Source: Leptobrachium leishanense
Lineage: Eukaryota > Chordata > Amphibia > Anura > Megophryidae
Direction of reading: 5' to 3'
DNA length: 64,000 nt
NCBI GenBank assembly: GCA_009667805.1
Contig: CM019075.1
Location: 18,535,615-18,599,614 of the forward strand
Positions within the stretch are counted from its first letter, which is position 1; each line of letters starts with the position of its first letter. Of this stretch, positions 10,821 to 23,869 are shown in pieces. The notes under the pieces are model-generated. The model worked only from the letters and a program-made list of their open reading frames with translations. It was not told the origin of the DNA and did no database searches. The position numbers were made by a program, and so were the translations under genes.

Positions 10821-11312
10821 CTTTACAGTCCCTTAATGCAAAGAATACAATAGTTATTAGATCTTATGACACATACACCCCTTGTCACGGATAATAAATG
10901 CTCAACCGCTGCATATGGCTTTCCAGATTTCTAGTAAATAAATTTTATTATTGCTGATAAGGCACACACTTCCAATATAGCGTGGTGGTTATTTTTAATT
11001 TCCCGTCCTTTGTCTTCGTTGGGTGTTTGTTCATTATATGGTGTGATCATTTGGCACCAGGATGTCTGGACTAGAACAATGGCTTGAGTTCATGTAGTTC
11101 CTTTTATTGACAGGTTGTGCTGTGTGTGTGTTATTAGTCTAGTTGTTATTAGTCTAGTATTTTAGATTTTTAAAAAGCCATATTTATTGGCAAATTAGTA
11201 TTTCTTTCCCCACTCCATCAACTGGGTGACTAACGATTGAGAAAATGATGCCACTGAGCTCCACCACCTCTGGACCAAGTTACTGCTAGATTAGAGCCAA
11301 TACCAGTTAGGG

Positions 11313-11440
11313 CAGGGGTCAGCAACCATGGCCCGCCATGTTTTGGGACTACATTTCCCACGATGCTCAGGCAGCCTGAGTGGCTGACCATGTGTTATTT
11401 AGTTCCAAACCCTCTGGAGGGCCAAGGTTGCTGAACTCTG
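11313..11440. mobile_element. Palindromic hAT MITE
   Basis: CAGGGGTCAGCAACC at the left and GGTTGCTGAACTCTG at the right, with ACTACATTTCCCACGATGC inside. Same family as the 10686 element but more diverged; the target duplication is not clear. Confidence 0.75.
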
Positions 11441-12018
11441 CAGAAGGGTATCCTGACATGTTCTTGGATTAGGAAAGGATGGAAGGAGTTAGGTCCGATA
11501 CGTGAGCCTTTTACAAAGTTCAAACCACCAGATCGTTTTGTAAGTTGCTGTAAAAAGTAACGTAAAAAGAATTAGGGATCGAGTTACAAAACATACATCC
11601 TATTGTAGGATTTACTTAAAATGACATTCCAAGTACAATATGTAATCTACATGCCATAGCTTGGATGTCTGGGTTAGGGATCAGGGAGTCCCTTGTTCAC
11701 TAAATAAAATCCTGCTAATTCTAGTATCTAGTTGAGATAAGCCTACTACCACCCCATGGTCACCTTCAAATCGATATGCCTGGTGCTCAGTGGCAGCTGG
11801 CACACTTTCAGCAGTTGGACAGCCAGACTGCCCACAACTTTTAAACCTCACCCTTGAACAGCTTAACTCCGACCATGTATTCTAAAACAGAACAGGCATT
11901 TCACTTATTACAATATATCAAAGGCAGCTGTCTTCATGTCCTGCCTGGCCAAGTGGCCATGGAAGGGGAGCAATACAGTCATGTCAGCATCCTGCTGCAA
12001 GCCGATCAGAGCACGTAA

Positions 12019-12448
12019 AGCTAGGGTCAGACGAACGTGATTTCTACGGACTGTACGTACGTGCACACAGACGTACATCAGTACAGAAGACACAGTAGTG
12101 GCCACACAGTCCGTTTATCACTGATGTATATTTTGACGGATGTAGGAGAGAAAATAGAATAAAAAGCAAAACCATTTTGTCCGTGAAAAATGCTGGACGT
12201 ATAAATGCAGTCCGTCTGACCACGTTCCATCACTCACACACAAAGCTATGCAGACGTTGCGGACGCAGCGCACTTTGTGCGGCCGTTCTAGCGGTTGTAC
12301 GTTCTTGCCTAACTTGCGTCCGTGGGCCGCGGCCGTTGTGCGGACGTACTTCGTGTAACGGGCTCCGATGGGCTTCCTGTCATGCTATCACGGACGTACT
12401 TTTAGGCGCAATCACGGACGTTAACACTGCGCTCGTCTGACCCCAGCC
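12019..12448. mobile_element. CpG-rich Harbinger-type MITE, copy E
   Basis: Ends AGCTAGGGTCAGACGAACG and CGTCTGACCCCAGCC, flanked by TAA on both sides (12016-12018, 12449-12451). The length (430 bp), 3-bp TWA target and dense CpG content match the copies near 31.8, 32.8, 41.1 and 52.9 kb. This copy is the most diverged. It sits in kcnk16 intron 1. Confidence 0.8.
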
Positions 12449-12451
12449 TAA

Positions 12452-13024
12452 TGCTGTTCCAGAAAAACCCTCAAACCCCCCCCCCCCGAAAAAAATGACA
12501 AATCACTTAAAGACTGGGGAGATTTCAAATAAGCCTGTAAGCTTTAAAATGCCCATTACTACTGCTCCTATACACCAATCAGAAATAGACATAACCAAAA
12601 ATTCTTTCTGCAAAATAAACACATTAATAGATTTGTTCCCAAAGGGAAAAAAGCTTGAAGGTATTTTTGGTATAGATCTTTAAGGCAGGGGAAACAAACT
12701 GGTGGGTCGCCGCTCCAACTGACGCGATGCAGGAGCCTCCGTTGCCCACCAACTAGTCTAGTCATTAAAATACGAGAGCTCTTCAGTGACGGAGCAGGAC
12801 CTTGAGACATTGAGTTCAGCAACATAAGTCTCACTCGTGAAAAAGCATGTGAGAAACTGCTGAGCAAGCAAACAGAAGCCCTAGATTGTTCTTACTCCGC
12901 ACTGGCTGTTAAAAGCCCAGCAGTTCTTACGTTATCTCCAATTCTTGTGCGCCGCAGCGATCTCCACGTACCAGTTTTGATCATACCATTTCACATAAAT
13001 TACTCATACAAATGGTTCGCTTAC
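12452..13024. other. kcnk16 intron 1, last part
   Basis: Intronic stretch beside exon 1. It contains a C run at about 12476-12486 and no exon or repeat that I can name. Confidence 0.4.
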
Positions 13025-13222
13025 GTTAACAAGGTGGTCCAGGGCATCTTTCGTGAGGCATGTGTAGTTATCCAAGAAGTCCAGCCTGTGACGATGGGTT
13101 GTGGACTTTGCTGCATCTTCCGCCCCTTGTTCCAGGCTTTGGAAAACAAACGCCCCAATCAACAGATAGAAAAAAAACACCGCGCTCAGCAATCCGCTCT
13201 TAAGCAAACCTGTACATGACAT
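13025..13222 (-). CDS. kcnk16: kcnk16 exon 1 (start, TM1, cap)
   Basis: First coding exon of the K2P channel, 66 codons on the minus strand. The ATG at 13222-13220 sits in AAAATGT, with A at -3. Residues 11-30 form TM1 (LLSAVFFFYLLIGAFVFQSL), followed by LEQGAED and the extracellular cap, with NYTC giving an N-glycosylation site and the cap cysteine. The exon ends at DALDHLVN before a GTAAGC donor (13024-13019), in phase with exon 2, whose first residues are VIEDAV. YLLIGAFVFQSLE and FLDNYTCL resemble KCNK16 more than KCNK17 or KCNK5 as I remember them. Intron 1 is about 4.1 kb. The paralog choice is a family-level inference, while membership of K2P is secure. Confidence 0.9.
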
Positions 13223-13460
13223 TTTGTGTCAAATCCAAGTCCGGAGCGACTTGCGCTACATCCTGTGCGAGTACATTCTACTCGTAAAAAGGAAACGAGA
13301 AGAGGCTCATTCCCACCGAGTACTCGAAAGTTCAAGAAACTTTTATTGTGCAGGGCGGCTGCTTTCAGGAAATCAGTCAGCTGAAAGAGTCGGGGAGGGA
13401 CTGAATAGCTCTTAAACTTTGTACTCCGTTTAAATATCCTGTGGGCCAATTGAGTCTGCG
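13223..13460 (-). promoter_or_regulatory. kcnk16: Probable kcnk16 5'UTR and core promoter
   Basis: Upstream of the kcnk16 ATG. On the minus strand a CAATTGG element (about 13445-13451) and an A/T box ATATTTAAA (about 13430-13438) lie roughly 210-230 bases before the ATG. That spacing would suit a short 5'UTR. The motifs are weak and the assignment rests only on position. Confidence 0.35.
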
Positions 13461-14112
13461 CCCCCCCCTCCGTACATCATTGCATAATGTTTGTACAGTG
13501 TAGTGTACACTGACAAGAGAAACAAAGACACTGGGAGGTTTAACAAACCCGGCCTATTAAGGAGATGAATATACAAAAAGTTTCAGTCGTATGCTGTATA
13601 GAATATCAAAGCAGTATTATACTCGGATGGAATGAATCATCTAATTGTTTATATAACTAGCCATGCAAGTTCTACAAGGGACAGGAGATCGGCTTCCGTC
13701 CTCTTTGCAGCTGGATGTTTTATTTGTTTAATATTATTTTTTACATACGATTGATTGCCAGTTTCCGTGTACAGAGCCAAGAACTTACAGATTTGTTATG
13801 GAGCTGTCAGCATGTTGAGGTAACTTTGCATGCAGTTGGGAAACCAGCAGGCGTAATGGTACCCCATGCAAAACATGTTCTTCATTTGGGCAGAGCAGCT
13901 GCCGGAAGGGTACAGATTATGCTGCCGGACACTTTCTATAAAGGGAAGGTACATGAGGGTCACTCATTTTTCTACCCTCTGACAGAGGGAGGCAAGGAAA
14001 TGCAGTGGAGGATCGTCCATTGGGAAAGTTGGGCCAGTGCCCCCTCCTATTTTTGGGCAAAAGTGAAAACTATAAAAAGAATTGTGCAAGCTCAAGGCTA
14101 GTAATTTTCCCC
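13461..14112. other. Region upstream of kcnk16, no gene recognised
   Basis: Contains a plus-strand open frame at 13715-14101 with no motif I recognise and no clear splice signals. I treat it as noncoding. Confidence 0.4.
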
Positions 14113-14145
14113 TTGGACAGGTCGTCTTTTAATCGACCTGTCCAA
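14113..14145. repeat. Perfect 12-bp hairpin
   Basis: TTGGACAGGTCG (14113-14124) and CGACCTGTCCAA (14134-14145) with a 9-nt loop. It may be part of an unrecognised small MITE. Confidence 0.7.
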
Positions 14146-14190
14146 TGCAGATTGCAACAGCTGAGCATGCTCAGATGGGCTGTAAAGACA

Positions 14191-14400
14191 TTAACCTCCC
14201 TGGCGGTTATCCCGAGTATGGCTCAGGGGTTAAATTTCACCACTGAAAGCGGTAACCCCGAGCCACAATCAAGCTGGATAGGGATACATTACCTCTCCCT
14301 GCGCTCCTTTGCGGTTCCTGCAGTCTCTGGCGATCGCAGCGTTTTACTTCCTGGTTCCCTTCTCCAAACCTGGGGGCTCTAGTCCTAAATAAAATATAAG
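14191..14400. mobile_element. TTAA-type MITE fragment
   Basis: Starts TTAACCTCCCTGGCGGTTA, a start I recognise from amphibian piggyBac-like MITEs. An internal AACCCCGAGCC pairs loosely with the start region. I cannot find a matching right end, so it is probably truncated. Confidence 0.45.
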
Positions 14401-14440
14401 TGAGATTTCTGCTCAATTAATCATAGGTCACATGTAACCC

Positions 14441-16050
14441 TCACTCCATACCAATTTGATGTTGAGGTTTAACCTCTTTTCCGTGGAAGACGTGGATATG
14501 CAGTGATGCACAAGACAAGTTTTTTGTACATTCGATGGTACAGTTGAAGTCGCCACCTAGGACTATCACCCTAGTGGTTGCGAGCTGGGTCCTTAGGGTC
14601 TGGAATAGTTCCAGCCACTGCCCCTTCTTGCTTGGGAAAGGCATGCATGGAGATTAACACAATAGGTTCCCCGGCCCAAGACCCATCTACCACCAAAAGG
14701 CATCTGCAGGCAAGCTCCTGAACGGAGTCTGTGAATTGCCCCCACTTACGAGTATAGCAGTCCCTGTGTACTTGCACCTGTTCCCAACCAGAAAGGACCA
14801 TGAGGCCAATCCCTGGCCAGGTTACGACAACTCCTAGAAAACCGAATAGAGCATTACTGTAACAAACAAATTGCCGGTCTGGAAGGAAAGTATGGCCTGT
14901 CTTCCAAGTCTATTCTTCACACTAACATTAATGGGAAAGAGAGATTGATTCTATAATCCTTGGAAGAAAGGTTAGTGCCTGGGCCTATATGTTACCGGCT
15001 CCCCAGTAGGAGGGGGTGTCCTCCCAGATCCATGCAAGTCGACGTGGTCACTGACTGAAGCTGTGAGTGACGTCAGGTCGTCTTGGTCTGGTGAAGTCTG
15101 GGAGATTATCTGCAATCCCAATAGGTTGTTTATATCCTTGGCCACTAGGAGCATCTTGTCCAAGATATAATCCTGGGAAGGGCTGGGAGAGGTCAGTCGC
15201 GGTGGAGATGGGGGATAGTACTGTAACCGTGTGTGACTCATGGATGGGGCGGGAAAGACCGTGAGATGGAGGCAAGGAGTGGGGAGTACAGAGGGAGAGG
15301 TGGGCTGGGAGAGGGGGAATGAGGTGGAGAGAGTAGGGCGGGCAGGCTTACCCTTCTCTGCCTTTGCAGAGATGGTGGGGCCGTCCCGTCGTGGAGAGTC
15401 CACTTCTGGCCGCATCCACACAAGTCTTGGTCCTCTTCGGCACCATTTGTACAAGTGCTCTGGGTACCAGCACAGGTTGCAGGCTGTTGAGGGCAGTCAG
15501 TAGGGTTGTGTTCGTCTGGCAATTTCTGCAGGCTGTAGCCTTTCAGTCCTTGACCTCGTGTCCCTGTGTTGCGCCACTACAGTTCCTGGGCTGGTCCAGA
15601 TAGAAAAGTCTGGGAGGTGGACGAGCCAATCGGGAGGGAGGAGTCGAGGCTTCCTGCTGTAGACACATGAGTGATCACTTACCAGTCCAGAAGCCATTCC
15701 AGTCCTTGATCGGGTCCTTGACGATCATGCAGTATGGTCCTACAAAAGGACCAATATCCTAACCGGGGGTTGCTCATAGCTACCATGACCTGCTGCTTCT
15801 CTTACTGGGCAGCTGCAAAGGAATCGGATGAAGGTGTCTGGAGTCGTGAGGTACTGGTCCCAGGGATGTTTACAAACTGACGGAAACAAATGTAAAAAGA
15901 TCCCAAAGGACAGGACACTTAGCATTTCTACGGTGTGAAGCCCTGATCCATGATGACCCTCTTCAACACCTGTGTCCATGACCAGCGTCTTTCCATCCAC
16001 GTATATAACTTGAGCACCACTGTCTGCTTCATCCAGGGCTCAAGTTGTAG
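14441..16050 (-). pseudogene. Decayed Tx1-like LINE (gag-like ORF1 and endonuclease)
   Basis: Minus-strand scraps of a LINE. At 14480-14830 two overlapping frames give endonuclease pieces: TRVIVLGGDFNC is the metal-site motif, and WEQVQVHRDCYTRKW and LISMHAFPKQ are further fragments. Upstream (15240-15700) are remnants of zinc-knuckle ORF1 (NCSGATQGHE, then CRNCQ and TDCPQQP). At 15740-16000 SVCKHPWDQYLTTPDTFIRF resembles the gag-like N-terminal part. Frame changes and stops are frequent. The order ORF1 then endonuclease fits one old element. The reverse transcriptase is missing. Confidence 0.55.
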
Positions 16051-16907
16051 CACTCCCCCCATTGCATTGGAGCCTGGCCTTTGACAGGAGGGGTCCAGGC
16101 AGCTCCCTCTAGTGGCAGATACAGATTAAAACAGGCAAAGTTTAATTTTTTTAATAGTAAAGTATAGGATATGAAAATTGTATCTTTAGAAAGTCCATTT
16201 AATAGCAAGAAATATAAAATATGTGGTTCTATACAAAATATGTGTGGGTACAGTAAAGGAGTTAAAGATAATTTACAGCTAAACACAAACTGCAGAAAGT
16301 TATCTGTATATCTGCCTCTGATACTAACCAGTGCCTCACCAGCCACTGATCTCCCCACACGTCCCTGGTCTGCACAAGGGAGCTGACAGCTGTCACTCCT
16401 GACATCCTGGAGGTCCTAGTGGAGCAGCAGCATGCCATTCTGGTCATCCCCATGCTGGATACACGGCCATCCCTGGAGATTGTTGTCCCAGTACCCAGAC
16501 AGGGAATGTCTGCGTAACTTGTTGCACTTTGAGCAACCTCAGTACAGCCTCCAGAGGGCGTACCCGTCTCAAATACAAGAGTCGAAGTAATTTTTTCATT
16601 TTACTTTAAGATTTATACATGTTATTTGTTTTTCCACATAGTTTTTCAGGTCCCTTATGTACTAATGTTGAATGTGTCTGAATACTTCTGTAGAATATTG
16701 TTTTTGCCACTTGCCCAATGCCTTGCATTGCATTTTTCTTTATCCCATTTTGGGATAGTCCTGGAGGTTTGCCTTTAGGTTTTTTACTTTGTACGACTGT
16801 CCCTATTCATGTTTCCCAATTCTGTCACACCTGTACAACATGTGAGACCAATGTGACAATTAGAAAGTACTTAGACAAATACGGCTTTATGACACTCAAA
16901 TGTACAA
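16051..16907. other. No gene seen
   Basis: Mostly AT-rich DNA with short chance frames on both strands. It ends with the TA (16908-16909) that flanks the Tc1 element. Confidence 0.4.
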
Positions 16908-16909
16908 TA

Positions 16910-18504
<1,595 letters not shown>

Positions 18505-18506
18505 TA

Positions 18507-19061
18507 TGTCCCATTATTACATGACCAATGCAACATACATGTTTAGTGCATGTGTATGTGTATCTATTATATGTCTGGCATATATTGAGCTACATTTCAC
18601 ACGATCCTCATGACATCTAAAAATTTCCTATGGTAGTGCCATTATCCATTTGGATTCCAGCTTAATACTTAACAGATCGGAGGTAGCAAGTGTAGCGCAG
18701 AAGGAAGTTCCAATCCCAGGTAATTATTCAATCTTCCAACACTTCCAATTGGACCTCAGGAAGAATAAAAGGGAGAAATCATGGTGTAGACCATAACATT
18801 CACAGAAACCATAGCACATGGTTTGGTTCCACTCACATTTTTCTGAGCCAGCTGGCTCTAGGATCCTGAGCCTTAGGGTAATTAGTGGCCACCTAATCTC
18901 CCTCGTGGTTGCAGTCACAGATTCTTTAATAGAAAATATACAAAACGTAGTGCAGACTGACAGATATATCGTATTATAGAAAGCTGGAATCACTCATGGT
19001 TCAGGACCTTAATCCAAGTCCGAAGAATATGCACCTGGTACAACTTCCAAAAAAAACCCAG
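18507..19061. other. No gene seen
   Basis: Plain A/T-rich DNA between a Tc1 element and a palindrome. Short frames only. Confidence 0.4.
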
Positions 19062-19304
19062 TTTCCACAGAAAGGATACGAAGATTCAGCAGCAGATTAT
19101 TTTTATGGAATAAAATTCTTATATATATAAAATTGCCAAAACGCGTTTCACCTAGGACATCACATCCCTGATGCTTCATCAGTTGGCTTAGGGATGTTAT
19201 GTCCTAGGTGAAACACGTTTCGGCAATTTTATATATATATTTTTATGGAATAAAATTCTTTTATTTTTATCTGCTGCTGAATCTTCCTATCCTTTCTGTG
19301 GAAA
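19062..19304. repeat. 243-bp palindrome (head-to-head repeat)
   Basis: Outer arms 19062-19097 and 19269-19304 pair almost fully (TTTCCACAGAAAGGATACG against CTATCCTTTCTGTGGAAA). Inner arms 19129-19169 and 19190-19230 share AAAATTGCC, GTTTCACCTAGGACAT and CATCCCT. Between them, TATGGAATAAAATTCTT occurs in both halves. The centre holds CTGATGCTTCATCAG. Each half carries a GAAACRCGTTT motif, and the minus-strand reading looks like a hammerhead ribozyme. Confidence 0.9.
19135..19187 (-). ncRNA. Hammerhead-ribozyme-like motif 1
   Basis: Read on the minus strand: GCCAA, core CTGATGA (19176-19182), a stem-loop region, GAAAC (19145-19149), GCGTTT and TTGGC. The outer GCCAA/TTGGC pair forms stem I. 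GAAACGCGT gives the minimal stem III seen in hammerheads of Penelope-like and other retroelements. Stem II (GCATCA with TGATGT) leaves seven unpaired bases before GAAAC, so the motif is probably decayed. Confidence 0.45.
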
Positions 19305-20136
19305 CACAAAGTGAACAGCAGCATTGGGACTTACCATTCCCCTCAAGGTTTACCATTAGCGCCTGTCCATTTCCTGTATTGTTTAATAGAGAACAGCATC
19401 ACAACTATTTTCTTGCACCCAAGATAAACGTCCCTGGCATCTGGGTCTGTTCTAACTCAATAGGTCCTAATAATGACATGTCTCCACACTCCTGGAAATT
19501 CATATCAAGCCACACTGTATTGTGGTACATAAGACCGATGTTTGCCTCCAAATTTTCCTAAAATGAATTTTTTTACTTTTATACATGTTATTTTTCACAT
19601 GTACAGAAGTGTCAAAAGTAATTAAACTTTTCCAATAGTCCTGAAGTGACGAATTATTGTCATCTCCAAAATCAGTGCAGTGAGATGAAGGTAATTCCTA
19701 TAATCTATCCAGCCATACTTACAATTGTAAGGTGACATTTCCTAGCTGCTGTGCCAATTTTGCCCATTGCCAGCATATTGTTTCATGTAATTCTATTTAT
19801 GTCACATCGTCAGGTCTAAATCTTTTTAAACATGCTACGTTGACATCTTTGAAAAGATTTATCTTCCTTGTGAATAAAGTTCTTTTGTATGAAAAACATG
19901 TCTAATGTGTTGCTGTCACACCACCAACAGTTTGACAGGTCCAGACTTTGAAGGTCAACATCTGGGTAGCATTTCATACAGCAATGTGCAAGTGTACTCA
20001 AGGCAGTGGGCGGTCCAGCTGCGGATTCTCCATCAAGATCTAAAGGATTAAATATACATTAGTCCCATCCATGACTGCACATACCAAATAATCACAATAA
20101 AGAACTGCTTCTATTCCATGCAATAATGGCCAAACC
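19305..20136. other. No gene seen
   Basis: A/T-rich DNA with chance frames only, up to the TA flanking the next Tc1 element. Confidence 0.4.
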
Positions 20137-20138
20137 TA

Positions 20139-21750
20139 CAGTCAGGTCCAGAAATATTGGGACATCGACACAATTCTAACATCTTTGGCTCTATACACCA
20201 CCACAATGGAGATGGAATGAAACCAACACAATGTGCTTTAACTGCAGACTGTCAGCTTTAATTTGAGGGTATGTACATCCAACTCAGGTGAACAGTGTAG
20301 GACTTACAGCAGTTTGCAGATGTGCCTCCCACTTGTTAAGGGACCAAAGGTAATGGGACAATTGGCTTCTCAGCTGTTCCATGGCCAGGTGTGTGATATT
20401 CCCTCATTACCCCAATTACAATGTGCAGATAAAAGGCCCAGAGTTCATTTCAAGTGTGCTATTTGCATTTGGAATCTGGATCTCATCTTGAGAGTTGACA
20501 GCAACAAAGAGCTGTCACTATCAGTGAAGCAAGCCATCATTAGGCTGAAGAAACAAAACAAACCCATCAGAGATAGCAAGAACATTAGGGGTGGCCAAAA
20601 TGACTGGAACATTCTCAAAAAAGGAATGCACCGGTGAGCTCAGCAGCACCAAAAGACCCGGGAGACCACAGGAAACTTGTGGATGGCCGAAGAATTCTTT
20701 CCCTGGGAAGAAAACACCCTTCACAACAGTTGGCCAGATCAAGAACACTCTCCAGGAGGTAGGTGTATATGTGTCAAAGTCAACAATCAAGAGAAGACTT
20801 CACCAGAGTGAATACAGAGGGTTCACAAGATGTAAACCATTGGTGAGCCTCAAAAACAGGAAGGCCAGATTACAGTTTGCCAAACACCTAACAAATCCTT
20901 CACAGTTCTGGAACAAGATCCTATGGACAGATGAGACCAAGATCAACTTGTACCAGAGTGATGGGAAGAGAAGAGTATGGAGAAGGAAAGGAACTGCTCA
21001 TGATCCTAAGCATACCACCTCAGTGAAGCATGGTGGTGGTAGTGTCATGGCGTGGGCATGTATGGCTGCCAATGGAACTGGTTCTCTTGTATTTATTGAT
21101 GATGTGACTGCTGACAAAAGCAGCAGGATGAATTCTGAAGTGTTTCGGGCAATATTATCTGCTCACATTCAGCCAAATGCTGCAGAACTCATTGGACGGC
21201 GCTTCACAGTGCAGATGGACAATGACCCAAAGCATACTGCAAAAAGCAACCAAAGAGTTTTTGAAGGGACAGAAGTGGAATGTTATGCAATGGCCAAGTC
21301 AATCACCTGACCTGAATCCCATGGAGCATGCACTTGAAGACAAAACTGAAGGGAAAATGCTCAAAGAACAAGCAGGAACTGAAGACCGTTGCAGTAGAGG
21401 CCTGGCAGAGCATCACCAGGGATGAAACCCAGCATCTGGTGGTTATGTCTATGCATTCCAGGCTTCAGGCTGTGATTGACTGCAAAGGATTTGCAACCAA
21501 GTATTAAGGGAAAGTTATGATTATTATTCTGTCCCATTACCTTTGGTCCCTTAACAAGTGGGAGGCACATCTGCAAACTGCTGCAAGTCCTACACCGTTC
21601 ACCTGAGTTGGATGTACATACCCTCAAATTAAAGTTGACATGACAGTCTGCAGTTAAAGCACATTGTTTCATTCCAACTCCATTGTGGTGGTGTATAGAG
21701 CTAAAGATGTTAGAATTGTGTCGATGTCCCAATATTTCTGGACCTGACTG
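20139..21750 (+). mobile_element. Tc1-like element, family B
   Basis: CAGTCAGGTCCAGAAATATT at 20139 and its complement ending at 21750, with TA on both sides (20137-20138, 21751-21752). At 1,612 bp it is full length. The inverted repeats extend inward (ACACAATTCTAACATCTTT, CATTGTGGTGGTGTATAGAG). The plus-strand transposase is broken. Confidence 0.92.
20520..21507 (+). pseudogene. Tc1-like transposase (family B), broken
   Basis: Plus-strand Tc1-type transposase in several frames. The N-terminal HTH reads SVKQAIIRLKKQNKPIRD, then breaks near 20580. The next frame reads FSKKECTGELSSTKRPGRPQ, TTVGQIKNTLQEVGVYV, and the catalytic WTDETKINLYQ, VKHGGGSVMAWACM and VQMDNDPKHTAK. A frameshift near 21250 moves the Glu region ([14 protein letters not shown]) into another frame, and a small deletion follows it. 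The end reads RLQAVIDCKGFATKY. It cannot make active enzyme. Confidence 0.88.
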
Positions 21751-21752
21751 TA

Positions 21753-22730
21753 CAACCTCACACCTATACATCTATAGTGCCTCTAACACCTATACAACCT
21801 CACACACCTAAACCTATATGCTGCATCTCGCACACACCCATACAAGCTCACATCTACACTACCTCTCGCACGGCACACACCTATACATATATGCTGCCTC
21901 ACACCTATACGGCTGTGCACACACCAATACTACATCTCGCATACGGCTGTGCACACACCAATACTACATCTCGCATACGGCTGTGCACACACCTATACTA
22001 CATCTCGCATACGGCTGTGCACACACCTATACTACATCTCGCATACACCTATGCAAACTCACACCTATAGTATATATGTATCCCTCGCACGCACCTATAC
22101 ATATAAACAACCTCTCACACACGCCTAAACAACCTCTCACACACGCCTAAACAACCTCTCACACACGCCTAAACAACCTCTCACACACGCCTAAACAACC
22201 TCTCACACACGCCTAAACAACCTCTCACACACGCCTAAACAACCTCTCACACACGCCTAAACAACCTCTCACACACGCCTAAACAACCTCTCACACACGC
22301 CTAAACAACCTCTCACACACGCCTAAACAACCTCTCACACACGCCTAAACAACCTCTCACACACGCCTAAACAACCTCTCACACACGCCTAAACAACCTC
22401 TCACACACGCCTAAACAACCTCTCACACACGCCTAAACAACCTCTCACACACGCCTAAACAACCTCTCACACACACGCCTAAACAACCTCTCACACACGC
22501 CTAAACAACCTCTCACACACGCCTAAACAACCTCTCACACACGCCTAAACAACCTCTCACACACGCCTAAACAACCTCTCACACACGCCTAAACAACCTC
22601 TCACACACGCCTAAACAACCTCTCACACACGCCTAAACAACCTCTCACACACGCCTAAACAACCTCTCACACACCCCTAAACAACCTCTCACACACCCCT
22701 AAACAACCTCTCACACACCTATACACCCGT
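21753..22730. repeat. CA-rich minisatellites beside Tc1
   Basis: First a mixed CACACCTATAC-rich stretch, with about four 35-bp units (CATCTCGCATACGGCTGTGC) over 21895-22045. Then about 28 copies of a 22-bp unit containing GCCTAAACAACCTCTCACAC, from about 22105 to 22715. One unit has a CA insertion (near 22467) and the last two have GCC changed to CCC. The array starts directly at the right edge of the Tc1 element and ends at a second copy of that edge. Confidence 0.95.
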
Positions 22731-22842
22731 CGTCTGCAGTTAAAGCACATTGTGTTGGTTTCATTCCAACTCCATTGTGGTGGTGTATAGAGTCAAAGAT
22801 GTTAGAATTGTGTCGATGTCCCAATATTTCTGGACCTGACTG
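22731..22842. mobile_element. Solo right end of Tc1 family B
   Basis: Repeats the last 112 bases of the element at 20139-21750, from TCTGCAGTTAAAGCACATTG to TCTGGACCTGACTG, in the same orientation. It has no partner left end and no TA on the right. Confidence 0.88.
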
Positions 22843-23869
22843 TGCGTGCCTGGCTAAATTATCCCTTGAAGTAAGGTGTTAAGGGACTGATCTTGATTAT
22901 TCTGACTTGGTGTCTAATTGCAGTTGGAGGTGGCATGTTGAAAGCATTGTATCGTCAGAACGCTCAGCAGTGGATATTCAGACATCTTAGACACATCTGT
23001 GCATTTTCATCTTGATGGTGATGCTCTGGGGAATTTGCAAGGAGAATGGTTTAAATACAGAATGCAGTTTTGGCGTGACGCTTGTCCTGTGTGTGCAGGT
23101 GTCCTTCATGAAAGTTGCTACCATGTGCAGCATAAATGTAGGTTATCCCCAGATCATCTGTTGGGCTATGGTACATTTCTCTAATAGTGCACTGGGGCAG
23201 CTCTAGACTTTGAGGCCTTCGGAGAAACGTAAACATGAAGCCCCACTAATGGTCACAATGAAAATAAATGCCAGCCTGGTGCTTGTGCTGAGGATTCTGC
23301 TGGGCCCGTTAATAGGAATAAAATGATAAACCTCTTCGTTTGAAACTGAACTGTAGATTTTCCACATTTCGTAACTTGGCAATAGAATACTTCCCAGCAG
23401 TCTCTGCTGTCTCAACACATGTAGACAATATTCTATAAATATGTTCCATGTACCACTGTTTTAGAGGTGATTGAGTGAAGCCTTATTACACATTTCTCCA
23501 TCTAAAACAAGCTGCTTTACCGCTGCAAGGAGAGTTGGGGGGTACTTAGCAGAGTCTGGCTTTTCTAATGATACCAAACATACAATGTAAAATGTCAAAA
23601 CAAACAAAAACAATGGCATGATCAGTTTGTCAAGTTATTTTGGGCATGATTGGTGCACTTTAAAATCCCAATTTGCTGGGGGAATTCAGGCCTTACGCAC
23701 ACCCATGTTTAACCCCTCAACAACAGGCAGGGGGTACCTGTCAGGAGTGACAACACCAGCAGGGTGTACGAATACGCCCCACCATATGCTTGGATTACAC
23801 TACATGCGCCTGATGCTGAATCCAAAAGATACTGGCACTCTGAAAGTAATTTGCTTACCATCTGCATCA
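22843..23869. other. No gene seen
   Basis: Low-copy-looking DNA with several short frames on both strands (22999-23236, 23203-23418, 23618-23878). None has a motif or splice context that I can support. Confidence 0.4.

Noticed and set aside
13715..14101. 128-codon plus-strand frame upstream of kcnk16
   Set aside because: No domain, no splice signals and no tie to a promoter. Such lengths arise by chance.
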